64,000 nucleotides of DNA from an uncultured Eubacteriales bacterium (GCA_934401725.1 CAKRSS010000003.1:25465-89464), one strand, 5' to 3'. Counted from the first letter of the stretch, positions 36,953 through 48,017 are shown. The notes: generated by a model not told the origin, from the letters alone. Numbers and translations: made by a program.

Positions 36953-37723
36953 ATGAAATCAAAGACCGTACTCACAGAATATACCGTCGGCTCCGGCCCG
37001 CGCACACTGCGCGCCGCCGTGGCCTCCGACCTGCACAATTCGTCCTATGACGACGTCATCGGGCTGATAAAATCCGCCCACCCCGACGTCATATTCGCCC
37101 CCGGCGACACGCTCGGCGCGCTTTGCGCCGAAACCGTCCCCGGCGGCGAGCTGACCGGGCGCTACCTCGCCGAGGCGGCCGACAATGACATCGGGCTGTC
37201 GTTTCTGCGCGAGGTCGCCGCGATTGCGCCGACATATTGCTCGGTCGGCAACCACGAGGTGTCGGTGTCGGAGGAAAACCGACGCCGCATTGCCGAAACC
37301 GGCGCGCTGTTGCTTGACGACAGCTGCGTCTGTCTCGGCGGGCTGACACTCGGTGGGCTCTCGACCGGCGGGGCGCACGGCCTGTTTCACAAAAGCAATC
37401 CGCCCGACCTCGCGTGGCTCAACCACTTCGCCGCACTCGGCGGCCGGAAGATACTGCTCTGCCACCACCCCGAATATTGGGAACGGCATATCCTCGGTCA
37501 CGACATATTTCTCACCGTCGCGGGTCACGCCCACGGCGGGCAGTGGCGCGCCTTCGGACGCGGACTTCTCGCCCCCGGTCAGGGTCTGTTCCCACGCTAC
37601 ACCTCGGGCGTACACGAGCGGGGCGGGCAGTATCTCGTGGTCAGCCGCGGCCTGCGCAAGGAGTGCGGCATCCCGCGCATAAACAACCCGCCTGAAATCG
37701 TAATAATCAATATCAACTACTAA
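36953..37723 (+). CDS. Calcineurin-like metallophosphoesterase (YkuE/YaeI-like)
   Basis: 256 residues from the ATG at 36953, with AAGGAAG upstream. Metal-site motifs in order: ASDLHN, PGDT, GNHE, CHHPE and GHAHGGQ. The closest well-known relatives hydrolyse UDP-glucose-type or lipid phosphodiesters at the membrane, but this one has no membrane segment. GlmM follows after ten bases, so a role around amino-sugar nucleotide metabolism is possible. Confidence 0.85.
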   Translation: MKSKTVLTEYTVGSGPRTLRAAVASDLHNSSYDDVIGLIKSAHPDVIFAPGDTLGALCAETVPGGELTGRYLAEAADNDIGLSFLREVAAIAPTYCSVGNHEVSVSEENRRRIAETGALLLDDSCVCLGGLTLGGLSTGGAHGLFHKSNPPDLAWLNHFAALGGRKILLCHHPEYWERHILGHDIFLTVAGHAHGGQWRAFGRGLLAPGQGLFPRYTSGVHERGGQYLVVSRGLRKECGIPRINNPPEIVIININY

Positions 37724-37733
37724 GGAGACTGAA

Positions 37734-39149
37734 ATGGGAAAATACTTTGGAACCGACGGCTTCAGAGGAGAATCAAATGTTGTACTGACGGTAAACCATG
37801 CATGGAAAATAGGGCGTTTTATCGGCTGGTACTACACCGAGCTCAACAACCGTCCAGCGCGAATCGTCATCGGAAAGGACACCCGCCGCTCGAGCTACAT
37901 GTTCGAGTACGCAATCGCCGCGGGCATCGCGGCGTCGGGCGCGGATGCCTACCTGCTCCACGTCACGACGACGCCCAGCGTGTCCTACGTCACACGCACC
38001 GAGCGCTTTGACTGCGGCGTCATGATCTCGGCGTCGCACAACCCCTACTACGACAATGGAATAAAGCTGGTCGACTGCGGCGGCGTCAAAATGGACGACG
38101 AAACGCTGCGCAAAATCGAGCTGTACATAGACGGCGACCTGCGCGCGCTCGGCATCGACGGCGACGACCTCCCGCTCGCCCACCGCGACGCCATCGGCCG
38201 CAGCATCGACTACGCCGCCGGGCGCAACCGCTACATCGGCTACCTCATCTCGCTGGCCTCCGAGTCGTTCAAGGACTACCGCATAGGCCTCGACTGCGCC
38301 AACGGCAGCGCGTGGATGATAGCGCGCAGCGTTTTTGAGGCGCTGGGAGCCAAAACTTACGTCATAAACGCCGAGCCGGACGGTCTCAACATCAACCGCG
38401 AGGCGGGTTCCACGCACATCGACGGACTGCGCCGCTTCGTCGTCGAGAACGGACTTGACGCCGGCTTCGCCTACGACGGCGACGCCGACCGCTGTATCGC
38501 CGTAGACGAGCACGGAAACGAGGTCAACGGCGACCACATCATCTACATTTTCGGCAAGGCGCTGCACGACGCGGGTCGCCTGCCGAACAATAAGGTCGTG
38601 ACGACCGTCATGTCCAACATGGGGCTGTACCGCGCGCTACGTGAGGCGGGCATCGAGTACGAGCAGACGACGGTCGGCGACAAATACGTATACGAAAACA
38701 TGACGCAGAACGGCCACGTCGTCGGCGGCGAGCAGTCGGGGCACGTCATTCTCAGCAAGTACGCTACGACCGGCGACGGCATATTGACCTCAATCAAGCT
38801 CATGGAGACCGTCGTCAAAAAGAAGACGACGCTCGGCAAGCTGGCCGCACCCGTCGTGATATTTCCGCAGGTGACGGAAAACATCCGCGTCATCGACAAA
38901 AAGAAGGTGACAGGTGACGCGCGCATACGTGCCGCGGTCGACGAGGTTGCCGCAGAGCTCGGCGAGGGCGGCCGCATACTGCTGCGCGAGAGCGGCACGG
39001 AGCCGGTGGTTCGCGTCATGGTCGAGGCGGAGAGCGAGGCCGAATGCAGGGCATGCACCTCGCGCATAGCAGACCTTATTCGCAGCCTCGGACTTGACAG
39101 GTGCACAGAGGCATCACCACGCAATTGCACCATCGGAATTACGCGGTGA
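37734..39149 (+). CDS. glmM: Phosphoglucosamine mutase with repeat-encoded C-terminus
   Basis: 471 residues. Starts GKYFGTDGFRGE; active-site serine in ISASHNPYYDNGIKL, metal loop YDGDADRC and phosphate-binding RESGTEPVVRV. It converts glucosamine-6-phosphate to glucosamine-1-phosphate for peptidoglycan precursors. The last fourteen residues (TEASPRNCTIGITR) and the stop codon come from a short copy of the dispersed repeat at 39108-39156, so the native stop has been replaced. Cotranscribed with the phosphoesterase; AAGGAG precedes the start. Confidence 0.93.
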   Translation: MGKYFGTDGFRGESNVVLTVNHAWKIGRFIGWYYTELNNRPARIVIGKDTRRSSYMFEYAIAAGIAASGADAYLLHVTTTPSVSYVTRTERFDCGVMISASHNPYYDNGIKLVDCGGVKMDDETLRKIELYIDGDLRALGIDGDDLPLAHRDAIGRSIDYAAGRNRYIGYLISLASESFKDYRIGLDCANGSAWMIARSVFEALGAKTYVINAEPDGLNINREAGSTHIDGLRRFVVENGLDAGFAYDGDADRCIAVDEHGNEVNGDHIIYIFGKALHDAGRLPNNKVVTTVMSNMGLYRALREAGIEYEQTTVGDKYVYENMTQNGHVVGGEQSGHVILSKYATTGDGILTSIKLMETVVKKKTTLGKLAAPVVIFPQVTENIRVIDKKKVTGDARIRAAVDEVAAELGEGGRILLRESGTEPVVRVMVEAESEAECRACTSRIADLIRSLGLDRCTEASPRNCTIGITR

Positions 39150-39156
39150 AGCCCTA
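39108..39156. repeat. Short (~49 bp) repeat derivative overlapping the glmM 3' end
   Basis: AGGCATCACCACGC, AATTGCACCATCGG, then AATTACGCGGTGAAGCCCTA. The TGA of glmM lies in GCGGTGA at 39147-39149, inside the right arm. Confidence 0.82.
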
Positions 39157-39175
39157 AAAAAATTGTCAAAGCCTG

Positions 39176-39204
39176 TTGCAAAAACGGTGCAAAAGTGATA
39201 TACT
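39176..39204 (+). promoter_or_regulatory. Promoter just before a terminator, upstream of DUF1846
   Basis: TTGCAA (39176-39181), 17 bases, TATACT (39199-39204). Transcription should start near 39211, ten bases before the hairpin at 39222-39245. Confidence 0.65.
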
Positions 39205-39221
39205 TAATAGGGCACAGAAAG

Positions 39222-39245
39222 CGGGTCCCAACGGGACCCGTTTTT
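39222..39245 (+). terminator. Terminator between glmM and the DUF1846 gene
   Basis: CGGGTCCC-AAC-GGGACCCG followed by T5. It can end glmM transcripts and also those from the promoter at 39176-39204, giving an RNA of about 35 bases unless read through. Confidence 0.85.
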
Positions 39246-39247
39246 AT

Positions 39248-39293
39248 GGTGTCGCTGCGCAATTGCGCCTTCGGAATTGCGCGGTGACACCTT
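39248..39293. repeat. Short (~46 bp) repeat derivative before the DUF1846 gene
   Basis: GGTGTCGCTGCGCAATTGCG with near-complementary CGGAATTGCGCGGTGACACC; compensating changes in both arms (GGTGTC/GACACC) keep the hairpin perfect although the primary sequence has drifted. Confidence 0.78.
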
Positions 39294-39343
39294 GAATGCT
39301 CTGATAAGACTTTTTGTAACGAGAGAGAGTAGGTTTACCTTTT

Positions 39344-40828
39344 ATGAACAAAATCGGCTTTGACAATGACCTGTATATAAAATTGCAGTCCGAGAAAATC
39401 CGTGAGCGCATCGACCATTTCGGCGGCAAGCTGTACCTTGAATTCGGCGGCAAGCTGTTTGACGACTACCACGCCTCCCGCGTGCTCCCCGGCTTCGCGC
39501 CTGACAGCAAGGTTCGTATGCTGCTCGAGCTGCGTGACTCGGCTGAGATTGTCATTGCCATAAGCGCGGATGACATTGAGAAAAACAAGCGCCGCGGCGA
39601 CCTCGGCATCACGTACGACCTCGACGTGCTCCGCCTCATCGACGCCTTCCGCGGCATCGGACTCTACGTCGGCAGCGTCGTGCTGACGCACTACCGCGCA
39701 CAGCATCACGCCGAGCAGTTTGAGAAGAAGCTCAAGGCGCTGGGCATCAGCGTCTACCGCCACTACCCCATTCAAGACTACCCCTACAACATCCCTCTCA
39801 TCGTAAGCGACGAAGGCTACGGCAAAAATGATTATATAGAGACCTCGCGCTCGCTGGTCGTCGTCACGGCGCCCGGCCCCGGCAGCGGCAAGATGGCAAC
39901 CTGCCTCTCGCAGCTGTATCACGAGCAGAAGCGCGGCGTCGCGGCGGGATACGCCAAGTTTGAGACCTTCCCCATTTGGAATCTGCCGCTCAAGCACCCC
40001 GTGAACCTCGCCTACGAGGCCGCGACCGCCGACCTCGACGACATCAACATGATCGATCCCTTCCATCTCGAGGCGTACGGCGAGACCACCGTCAACTACA
40101 ACCGCGACATTGAGATATTCCCCGTTCTGCGGGCAATGCTCAACAAAATATACAACTCCTGCCCCTACAAGAGCCCGACAGATATGGGCGTCAACATGGC
40201 CGGCTACGCCATAATCGACGACGAGGTCTGCCGCGAGGCGTCCAAGCAGGAGATAGTCCGCCGCTACTACGCCACCTGCTGCAGCCAGCGCCAGAGTCTG
40301 GCCGAGGCGGCTGAGGTGTACAAGCAGGAGATGCTCATGAACTCGCTCTGCATCGGGCCGGACATCCGTCACTCGGTCGCCACCGCACTGGCCACCTCAA
40401 AGCGCACCGAGGGCCCGGCTGTCGCCATCGAGCTGCCCGACGGACGCATGGTCACGGGCAAAACCTCTTCCCTGCTCGGCGCGTCGTCGGCGGCGCTGCT
40501 CAACGCGCTCAAGGTGCTCGGCGGCATCAACGACAAGATTCACCTCATCTCTCCCAACATCATCGAACCCATACAGAAGCTCAAAATCAAAAATATGGGC
40601 AACCACAACCCGCGTCTGCACATGGACGAGGTGCTCATCGCGCTGTCCATCTGCGCCGTCACCGACCCCACCGCCGCGCTCGCAATGGAACAGCTTGAAA
40701 AGCTGCGCGGAGCCGAGGCGCATTCAACGGTCATTCTGTCGGGCGTGGACTCCGGCGTCTTCAAAAAGCTGGGAATCAACCTCACCTGCGAGCCTGTATA
40801 CCAGACGAAGAAATTGTATCACAGATAA
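39344..40828 (+). CDS. DUF1846 (UPF0371) family protein
   Basis: 494 residues, family length. The start MNKIGFDNDLYIKLQSE and RIDHFGGKLYLEFGGKLFDD are the usual N-terminus, and VVTAPGPGSGKMATCLSQ is the glycine-rich loop resembling a nucleotide-binding site. The family is widespread in Bacillota; a structure is known but no agreed reaction. The gene is isolated, with a putative leader hairpin upstream and a terminator downstream. Confidence 0.93.
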   Translation: MNKIGFDNDLYIKLQSEKIRERIDHFGGKLYLEFGGKLFDDYHASRVLPGFAPDSKVRMLLELRDSAEIVIAISADDIEKNKRRGDLGITYDLDVLRLIDAFRGIGLYVGSVVLTHYRAQHHAEQFEKKLKALGISVYRHYPIQDYPYNIPLIVSDEGYGKNDYIETSRSLVVVTAPGPGSGKMATCLSQLYHEQKRGVAAGYAKFETFPIWNLPLKHPVNLAYEAATADLDDINMIDPFHLEAYGETTVNYNRDIEIFPVLRAMLNKIYNSCPYKSPTDMGVNMAGYAIIDDEVCREASKQEIVRRYYATCCSQRQSLAEAAEVYKQEMLMNSLCIGPDIRHSVATALATSKRTEGPAVAIELPDGRMVTGKTSSLLGASSAALLNALKVLGGINDKIHLISPNIIEPIQKLKIKNMGNHNPRLHMDEVLIALSICAVTDPTAALAMEQLEKLRGAEAHSTVILSGVDSGVFKKLGINLTCEPVYQTKKLYHR

Positions 40829-40848
40829 GCGGCTCTGCCGCGAAAGTA

Positions 40849-40885
40849 AAAACGGCGCTTTCGTCTGCGGGCGAAGCGCCGTTTT
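40849..40885 (+). terminator. Terminator after DUF1846
   Basis: AAAACGGCGCTT with complement AAGCGCCGTTTT around a 13-base loop; flanking A and T runs make it usable in both directions. Confidence 0.8.
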
Positions 40886-40997
40886 GATTTTCGGGGCGTG
40901 TGTTTTTGGGATTATTCGAGGCCTTTAATGTATTTTTAAGGTTGGCTGTGTATAATACGAGCATGGGGCGGTGTCGCCGCCCGTTCGGAGGTTTTAT

Positions 40998-43096
<2,099 letters not shown>

Positions 43097-43109
43097 ATCA
43101 GAGGTTTTT

Positions 43110-44342
43110 ATGGACAAACTCAAAGTCGGAATCATCGGCGTGGGCAACATGGGCTCGGCGCACGCAAAAAACATATACGAGGACCGCGTAGAGCACATGA
43201 CGCTCGCCGCGCTGTGCGACATCGACGCCGAAAAGCGTCGCCGCTGCGCCGAATTCTGGCCGGACGTCCCGGTGTTTGAGGACGCGGGCTCCCTGCTCGC
43301 CTCGGGGCTCGTCGACGCCGTCATAATCGCGACGCCGCACTATTTTCACCCACCCCTCGCCGTCGACGCCTTCCGCGCAGGCTGTCACGTACTGACGGAA
43401 AAGCCCGCCGGCGTGGCGCTGAGCGCCGCCCGCCGCATGGTCGACGCCGCGCGGGCATCGGGACGCGTGTTCGGTATAATGTTCAATCAGCGCACCGACC
43501 CGCTGTTCGCGCGGGCGCGCGAGATGGTCGCGAGCGGCGAGCTCGGCCAGCCCAAGCGCCTGACATGGATAATCACCAACTGGTACCGCACGCAGCATTA
43601 TTACAACTCGGGTTCGTGGCGCGCGACGTGGGCCGGCGAGGGCGGCGGCGTGCTGCTCAACCAGGCGCCGCACAATCTCGACATCTGGCAGTGGATTTTC
43701 GGTATGCCCGAGAGCGTCCGCGCGTTTTGCAGCGTGGGACGCTACCACCACATCGAGGTCGAGGACGAGGCCACCATCTACGCGCGCTACGCCAACGGCG
43801 CGTCGGCTACATTCATCACCTCGACGGGCGAATTCCCCGGCACAAACCGGCTGGAAATAGTCGGCGACCGCGCAAAGCTGGTGCTCGAGGGCGGCAAGCT
43901 GTGCCGCTGGCGTCTCGAGCGGCCGGAGCGCGAGTTCTGTTTTGTCTCGGAGCGCAATTTCGACAAGATTCCCATGCAGTACGACGAATTCGTCCCCGAG
44001 TGCAAGGGTGCGGGGCACGTCGGCATACTCGAAAACTTTGCCCGCGGCGTGCTGTACGGCGAGCCTTTGCTCGCCCCAGGCGAGGACGGCCTGTGCGAGC
44101 TGGCACTGTCAAACGCGGCGTACCTGTCGTCGTGGCTTGACCGCGAGGTCACGCTGCCCCCCGACACCGACGCATTCGACGCCGAGCTTGCCGCGCGCAT
44201 CGCGGCATCGGAAGCGGAACACGCGGACATCGTCGGTAAGGATGATAAAAGCAGCGACGCCGGGAAAGCCGGACAGGCAGCCGAACGGATCGAGCCGATC
44301 TCCCCCGCCGATTACAGCGAGCGCTGGCACGTAAACTGGTGA
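43110..44342 (+). CDS. Gfo/Idh/MocA-family oxidoreductase
   Basis: 410 residues. NAD-binding VGIIGVGNMGSAHA at the start, catalytic-lysine motif TEKPAG and NQAPHNLDIWQWIFG in the C-terminal domain. Acts as an NAD(P)-dependent dehydrogenase on sugars or polyols; a charged tail of about 50 residues is extra. AGAGG precedes the start, so it is likely in the two-component operon. Convergent with a second member of the family at 44524. Confidence 0.92.
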   Translation: MDKLKVGIIGVGNMGSAHAKNIYEDRVEHMTLAALCDIDAEKRRRCAEFWPDVPVFEDAGSLLASGLVDAVIIATPHYFHPPLAVDAFRAGCHVLTEKPAGVALSAARRMVDAARASGRVFGIMFNQRTDPLFARAREMVASGELGQPKRLTWIITNWYRTQHYYNSGSWRATWAGEGGGVLLNQAPHNLDIWQWIFGMPESVRAFCSVGRYHHIEVEDEATIYARYANGASATFITSTGEFPGTNRLEIVGDRAKLVLEGGKLCRWRLERPEREFCFVSERNFDKIPMQYDEFVPECKGAGHVGILENFARGVLYGEPLLAPGEDGLCELALSNAAYLSSWLDREVTLPPDTDAFDAELAARIAASEAEHADIVGKDDKSSDAGKAGQAAERIEPISPADYSERWHVNW

Positions 44343-44472
44343 GCGGCGCGCCACAAATTCCGCCGAACAGCTCAATAAAACAAAAAGCATGTGCCCGCCG
44401 AGATCAGCGGGCGCATGTCGTAATTTCAAAACCACGCCCGCCGGAATCCGGCGACGCGCGCCATAATTTCAA

Positions 44473-44508
44473 AGCCCCGCCCCGCCGAAAATTCGGCGGG
44501 GCGGGGCT
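44473..44508. terminator. Strong GC hairpin between convergent oxidoreductase genes
   Basis: AGCCCCGCCCCGCCGA and its exact complement around AAAT; 16-bp perfect stem. A second hairpin lies just left of it (GCATGTGCCCGC with GCGGGCGCATGT, about 44387-44418). Confidence 0.7.
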
Positions 44509-44523
44509 ATCTGTTCTGAAAAA

Positions 44524-45588
44524 TCAGACTATCTTATCCTCAAAATCAACCGGCGCGCGGCGGCGGTCGGACTCGAATGCCGCCTCCATGACGCGCATGA
44601 CGCGCATCATCTGCTCGTGCGTCACGATCTGCTTTTCACGACCGTCGATGGCCGCGCAGACGTTGCGATAGAAATCGTGGACATCCGAATCGGGACGGTG
44701 CACAACACTCTCGGTGATGGTCTTTTCGTCGCGGGGAGCCATGGTCTTGGTCAGACCGGCAGCCGTCACAACGGGAACGACGTCCTTCTCATCCCAGTTC
44801 TTGCAGCAGACGACGCGGCAATCCTCGCGCCAGTCGTTGACCATGGCCGAGCCATTGGTTCCGGTCATATAGAAGCGGGGCATGGAGATGAAGTTGCTCG
44901 TCCCGACCTCGATAAGCGCGACAAGTCCCTGCTCAAAATACAATTCCATGCGGAAACCGTCGTCAACTTCGTAATTTGTGATGTGGTTGCAGCGGCAGTA
45001 AACCGACTCGATCTTGCGGTCGGTGACGATGCCCAGCATCTGGTCGATGAGGTGCACGCCCCAGTCAAGAATCATTCCGCCGCCGTGCTCAGTCTTGCCG
45101 CGCCAGTCGCCGGGAATGCCGCGCGAGCCGTGTATGCGGGACTCGACCGCAGTCACATCTCCCAGCTCGCCCGACGCGTAGACCTGCTTCATCATGAGGT
45201 AATCGCAGTCCCAGCGGCGGTTCTGGTGGACGGTGAACAGCTTGTTGTAGCGGTGCGAGGCGTCGATCATCTCCTGAAGATCGGTACTCGACACCGTGAC
45301 GGGCTTCTCCGAAATGACATTCTTGCCCGCCGCCATGCACTGAATGGCCAGCGGCTTGTGCAGATCGTTCGGGACGGCGATAGTCACCAGCTCGACAGAC
45401 TTGTCCCGGAGCAGCTCCTCGAGCGAATCGTAGGCATAAATGCCGTTCTCGCGTGCAAGAGCGGCGCGCTCCGGCTTTATATCGTATATACCGGCCAGCT
45501 CGCACACGTCGCTCTTCAGCAGATACCGCGTATGCCAGCCGCCCATTCCGCCGTAACCGATTACGGCAACTCTCTTTTTTGTACTCAT
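44524..45588 (-). CDS. Gfo/Idh/MocA-family oxidoreductase under operator control
   Basis: 354 residues. VAVIGYGGMGGWHTRYLL, SEKPVTVSS and DWGVHLIDQMLGI are family motifs. AGGAGG sits before the start. The promoter at 45640-45668 contains one of two GACAA-N3-TTGTC palindromes, so expression is probably inducible. Substrate unknown; likely a sugar, inositol or sugar acid. Confidence 0.92.
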   Translation of the reverse strand: MSTKKRVAVIGYGGMGGWHTRYLLKSDVCELAGIYDIKPERAALARENGIYAYDSLEELLRDKSVELVTIAVPNDLHKPLAIQCMAAGKNVISEKPVTVSSTDLQEMIDASHRYNKLFTVHQNRRWDCDYLMMKQVYASGELGDVTAVESRIHGSRGIPGDWRGKTEHGGGMILDWGVHLIDQMLGIVTDRKIESVYCRCNHITNYEVDDGFRMELYFEQGLVALIEVGTSNFISMPRFYMTGTNGSAMVNDWREDCRVVCCKNWDEKDVVPVVTAAGLTKTMAPRDEKTITESVVHRPDSDVHDFYRNVCAAIDGREKQIVTHEQMMRVMRVMEAAFESDRRRAPVDFEDKIV

Positions 45589-45639
45589 AGTTGAACCTCC
45601 TCATCTGACAGAAGTAACCTGTTTTCTGTGTTCAAGCAT

Positions 45640-45668
45640 ATTATATGACAATAGTTGTCCGATTGCAA
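45640..45668 (-). promoter_or_regulatory. Promoter of the 44524 oxidoreductase gene
   Basis: On the minus strand TTGCAA (45668-45663), 17 bases, TATAAT (45645-45640). A palindromic operator lies in the spacer. Confidence 0.82.
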
Positions 45669-45702
45669 GTCACAAATAGGCATTTATCGGACAAAAATTG
45701 TC
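45647..45702. promoter_or_regulatory. Pair of GACAA-N3-TTGTC operators
   Basis: GACAATAGTTGTC (45647-45659) and GACAAAAATTGTC (45690-45702), 43 bases centre to centre, about four turns. Wider context is also mirrored: ATGACAA-N3-TTGTCCGAT faces ATCGGACAA-N3-TTGTCAT. One site lies between -10 and -35, suggesting repression by a dimer that may loop to the second site. Confidence 0.78.
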
Positions 45703-45716
45703 ATCACGCATAAAAC

Positions 45717-45760
45717 AAGACCTCCGCTGCGGCTTGTGCGCCGCCCATCGGAGGTCTTTT
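45717..45760. terminator. Terminator of the capsule kinase operon
   Basis: AAGACCTCCG with complement CGGAGGTCTT enclosing a smaller GC stem (GCGGC/GCCGC). T runs on both sides. Confidence 0.8.
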
Positions 45761-45765
45761 TACGA

Positions 45766-46488
45766 TCAGTCGTTTTTCTTTTCGGTCTTGTCTGCGGGCT
45801 TTGCGCCGTAGCCGTAACCGTAGTTTCCGTTGCTGTAATAGCGTCTGTAATATCTGTCGCTCTTGCGCGTGACTTGGTTGAGCACCACACCGAGAATGCG
45901 GCAACCGGACTTCTGAAGCTGAGTCTTGACGTTTTCAACCATCTTGTAAGACACCATGTCCGCGCCGATAACTATCACCGAGCTGTCGCAGGCCGCCGAA
46001 ATGACCGCGCCGTCGATAACCATGCCGACCGGCGGGGTATCGATGAAAATGTAGTCATAATTGGCCTTCTCGCGCTCGAGGAACTCGCGGAACAGTTTGC
46101 TTCCGAGCAGCTCGACAGGGTTCGGCGGGAACTTGCCCGCGAATATCAGGTCAAACCCGGCGTCGGTGGAAAACTTCACGTCTTCAATACCGGCCTGAGC
46201 CGACAACAGTTGCGAGAGTCCCACTACGTTCTTCTCGTCGGTATACCGGCTGACCGCCACCGACTGGCGCATATCTGCGTCGACAAGCAGTATCTTCTTG
46301 CCGTTCTCTGCGAACGACTTTGCGAGCTCAATGCAGATGGTGGTCTTACCCTCGTGCGCCTCGCAGCTCGTGAAGGCGATGACCTTGACGTCCGCGCCGC
46401 AGAACTGGATGTTCGTTCTCAGCGTTTTGTAGGCCTCGCTTATAAAATATTCGTCTCCGAATTCGTATTTCAGCTTGATCTGTCTCAT
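45766..46488 (-). CDS. Bacterial tyrosine kinase, CpsD/CapB type
   Basis: 240 residues. YKTLRTNIQF is the BY-kinase start, Walker A is AHEGKTT, Walker A' is LLVDADMR, Walker B is YIFIDTPP, and the C-terminus has the tyrosine cluster YYRRYY and YGYGYG that is autophosphorylated. It needs the CpsC-like membrane adaptor, encoded just before it with a four-base overlap, and is opposed by the CpsB phosphatase. It controls capsule or exopolysaccharide assembly. Confidence 0.93.
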   Translation of the reverse strand: MRQIKLKYEFGDEYFISEAYKTLRTNIQFCGADVKVIAFTSCEAHEGKTTICIELAKSFAENGKKILLVDADMRQSVAVSRYTDEKNVVGLSQLLSAQAGIEDVKFSTDAGFDLIFAGKFPPNPVELLGSKLFREFLEREKANYDYIFIDTPPVGMVIDGAVISAACDSSVIVIGADMVSYKMVENVKTQLQKSGCRILGVVLNQVTRKSDRYYRRYYSNGNYGYGYGAKPADKTEKKND

Positions 46489-47285
46489 TTGTTATCGCTC
46501 CCTTCGGTCTTCCCGGCAGAGGTGTGATGGCCATAGCCGTAGTGCCCGTGCCGTCCCTTGCCGTATCTTCCGTACTTGGAGCCGGGGGTGTCCAGCGCGT
46601 TGGGTATGAGGCCGAGCACGGACAGACCGAGGTACTTCTCAACGTCGTCCGGCGAGCCGATCTTGTCGTCAAACATGAATATCACAAGGTACACGCCGTA
46701 CACCACAACCGCGGCTGCAAGCGCGCCGACGTAGCACATAACACCTATCATAGGGTTGGAGGGCGTCTCCTTGAAGGTTCCCTGGTCGACCTGGTTTACC
46801 TGGTTGATACCCATAATATCGACTATGCTCTTTCTTCCGACCTCGCACAGCTTGTCGACGATTATCTTGGCGTCTGACGGCGTGGGGGCCGTGACGGAAA
46901 TCTCGAGGTAACGCGTGTCCGTCGGGTTGTTGACGCTTATCATTTTGCTCAGGCGCTCGTAAGAAATGTCCATGCCGAGGTCCGCTATAACGACGTCAAG
47001 CACCTTGTGGCTCTTGAGCAGGATGGTGCAGTCCTTGACGGTGTTGAGCGCCAGATTGAAGTCCGAGCTTGACGGCGAGGTCGCGCTGCCAGTCATCGAG
47101 TCGCTCTGACGAATAATATACACCGTAGCCGTTGACGTATACACCGGCTTATAAGTAAAGACCGAGTAGCCCACAAGCACCGCCAGCACCAACAGTCCCG
47201 CAAGGACTATCTGCCAGACGTGGCTTATGAACACCTCCCACAAATCCGCAATTGAAATACTGCCTCTGGTCTCGTTTTGTTCCAT
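46485..47285 (-). CDS. Wzz/CpsC-type chain-length regulator and kinase adaptor
   Basis: 266 residues from the ATG at 47285 (GAGAGG upstream). Two membrane helices (about 25-47 and 182-206) bracket an extracellular Wzz domain; NPTDTRYLEISVTAP and SPDDVEKYLGLSVLG are family motifs. The cytoplasmic tail is rich in Gly, His and Tyr (KYGRYGKGRHGHYGYGHH), unusual for the family. It activates the kinase downstream. Confidence 0.92.
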   Translation of the reverse strand: MEQNETRGSISIADLWEVFISHVWQIVLAGLLVLAVLVGYSVFTYKPVYTSTATVYIIRQSDSMTGSATSPSSSDFNLALNTVKDCTILLKSHKVLDVVIADLGMDISYERLSKMISVNNPTDTRYLEISVTAPTPSDAKIIVDKLCEVGRKSIVDIMGINQVNQVDQGTFKETPSNPMIGVMCYVGALAAAVVVYGVYLVIFMFDDKIGSPDDVEKYLGLSVLGLIPNALDTPGSKYGRYGKGRHGHYGYGHHTSAGKTEGSDNK

Positions 47286-47297
47286 ATTCAACCTCTC

Positions 47298-48017
47298 TTA
47301 ATTGATACCGATCATAGCGGCCGGATTTTCGCACAGCAGTGCGCGCGCATAGTCCTCGCCGCACATGTCGGTGAGCACCTGCCAGCACTCGTTGAGTGCC
47401 GGGTGGCGCAGACCCGTGCTATGGGCGTCCGACGCCACAATGTCGGGAATACACCGACGCAACAGCTTGGCGGTCTTGTTTTGGAGCTTGCGCCCCCAAC
47501 CACCGCACAGCGAGGTGGAGTTTATCTGAATCACGACGCCCATATCCCGGAGCTGTTCCAGCTCGCGGAACGGCGGCTTCACGGCGTCATACCGCTCGAC
47601 GTGCGCGTAAACGGGAATGTACCCTGCCCCGAGCAGCTCGACAAGCGCCCGCTTCATCTCGGCCATGGACGCGCCAAAGTCGAAATCCACCAGCACATGC
47701 CGTGTGCCGTTAAGCGTGCGGCAGCGCCCGTCGTTTATGCTGTCGATACAGCCGTAGTGGTAATACAGCTCGTTGCCGAGCACAAGGCGCATGTCGGGAT
47801 GTTTGTCCCGCACATAAGCGCACAGTTCGTCGAACGCACGCGCCCCGCGCTCCCGGTTGTCGCCGAAAAGCATGGGATTGAAGTGCGGGGTCAGACAAAT
47901 GCAACGGGTTCCGCCCGCATAGGCAGCCTCAAGCATATCGAACATCACCGCGTCGTCTCGGGCGCCGTCGTCGGTTCCGGACAACATATGGCAGTGAATA
48001 TCCGTAAATCCGGGCAT
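47298..48017 (-). CDS. CpsB/YwqE-type tyrosine-protein phosphatase (PHP fold)
   Basis: 239 residues from the ATG at 48017, chosen because GGAGG is eight bases upstream. TDIHCHMLSGTDDGA, CLTPHF, LGNELYY and DIVASDAHS form the metal site. It dephosphorylates the tyrosine cluster of the CpsD-like kinase. First gene of a three-gene operon with its own promoter. Confidence 0.92.
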   Translation of the reverse strand: MPGFTDIHCHMLSGTDDGARDDAVMFDMLEAAYAGGTRCICLTPHFNPMLFGDNRERGARAFDELCAYVRDKHPDMRLVLGNELYYHYGCIDSINDGRCRTLNGTRHVLVDFDFGASMAEMKRALVELLGAGYIPVYAHVERYDAVKPPFRELEQLRDMGVVIQINSTSLCGGWGRKLQNKTAKLLRRCIPDIVASDAHSTGLRHPALNECWQVLTDMCGEDYARALLCENPAAMIGIN

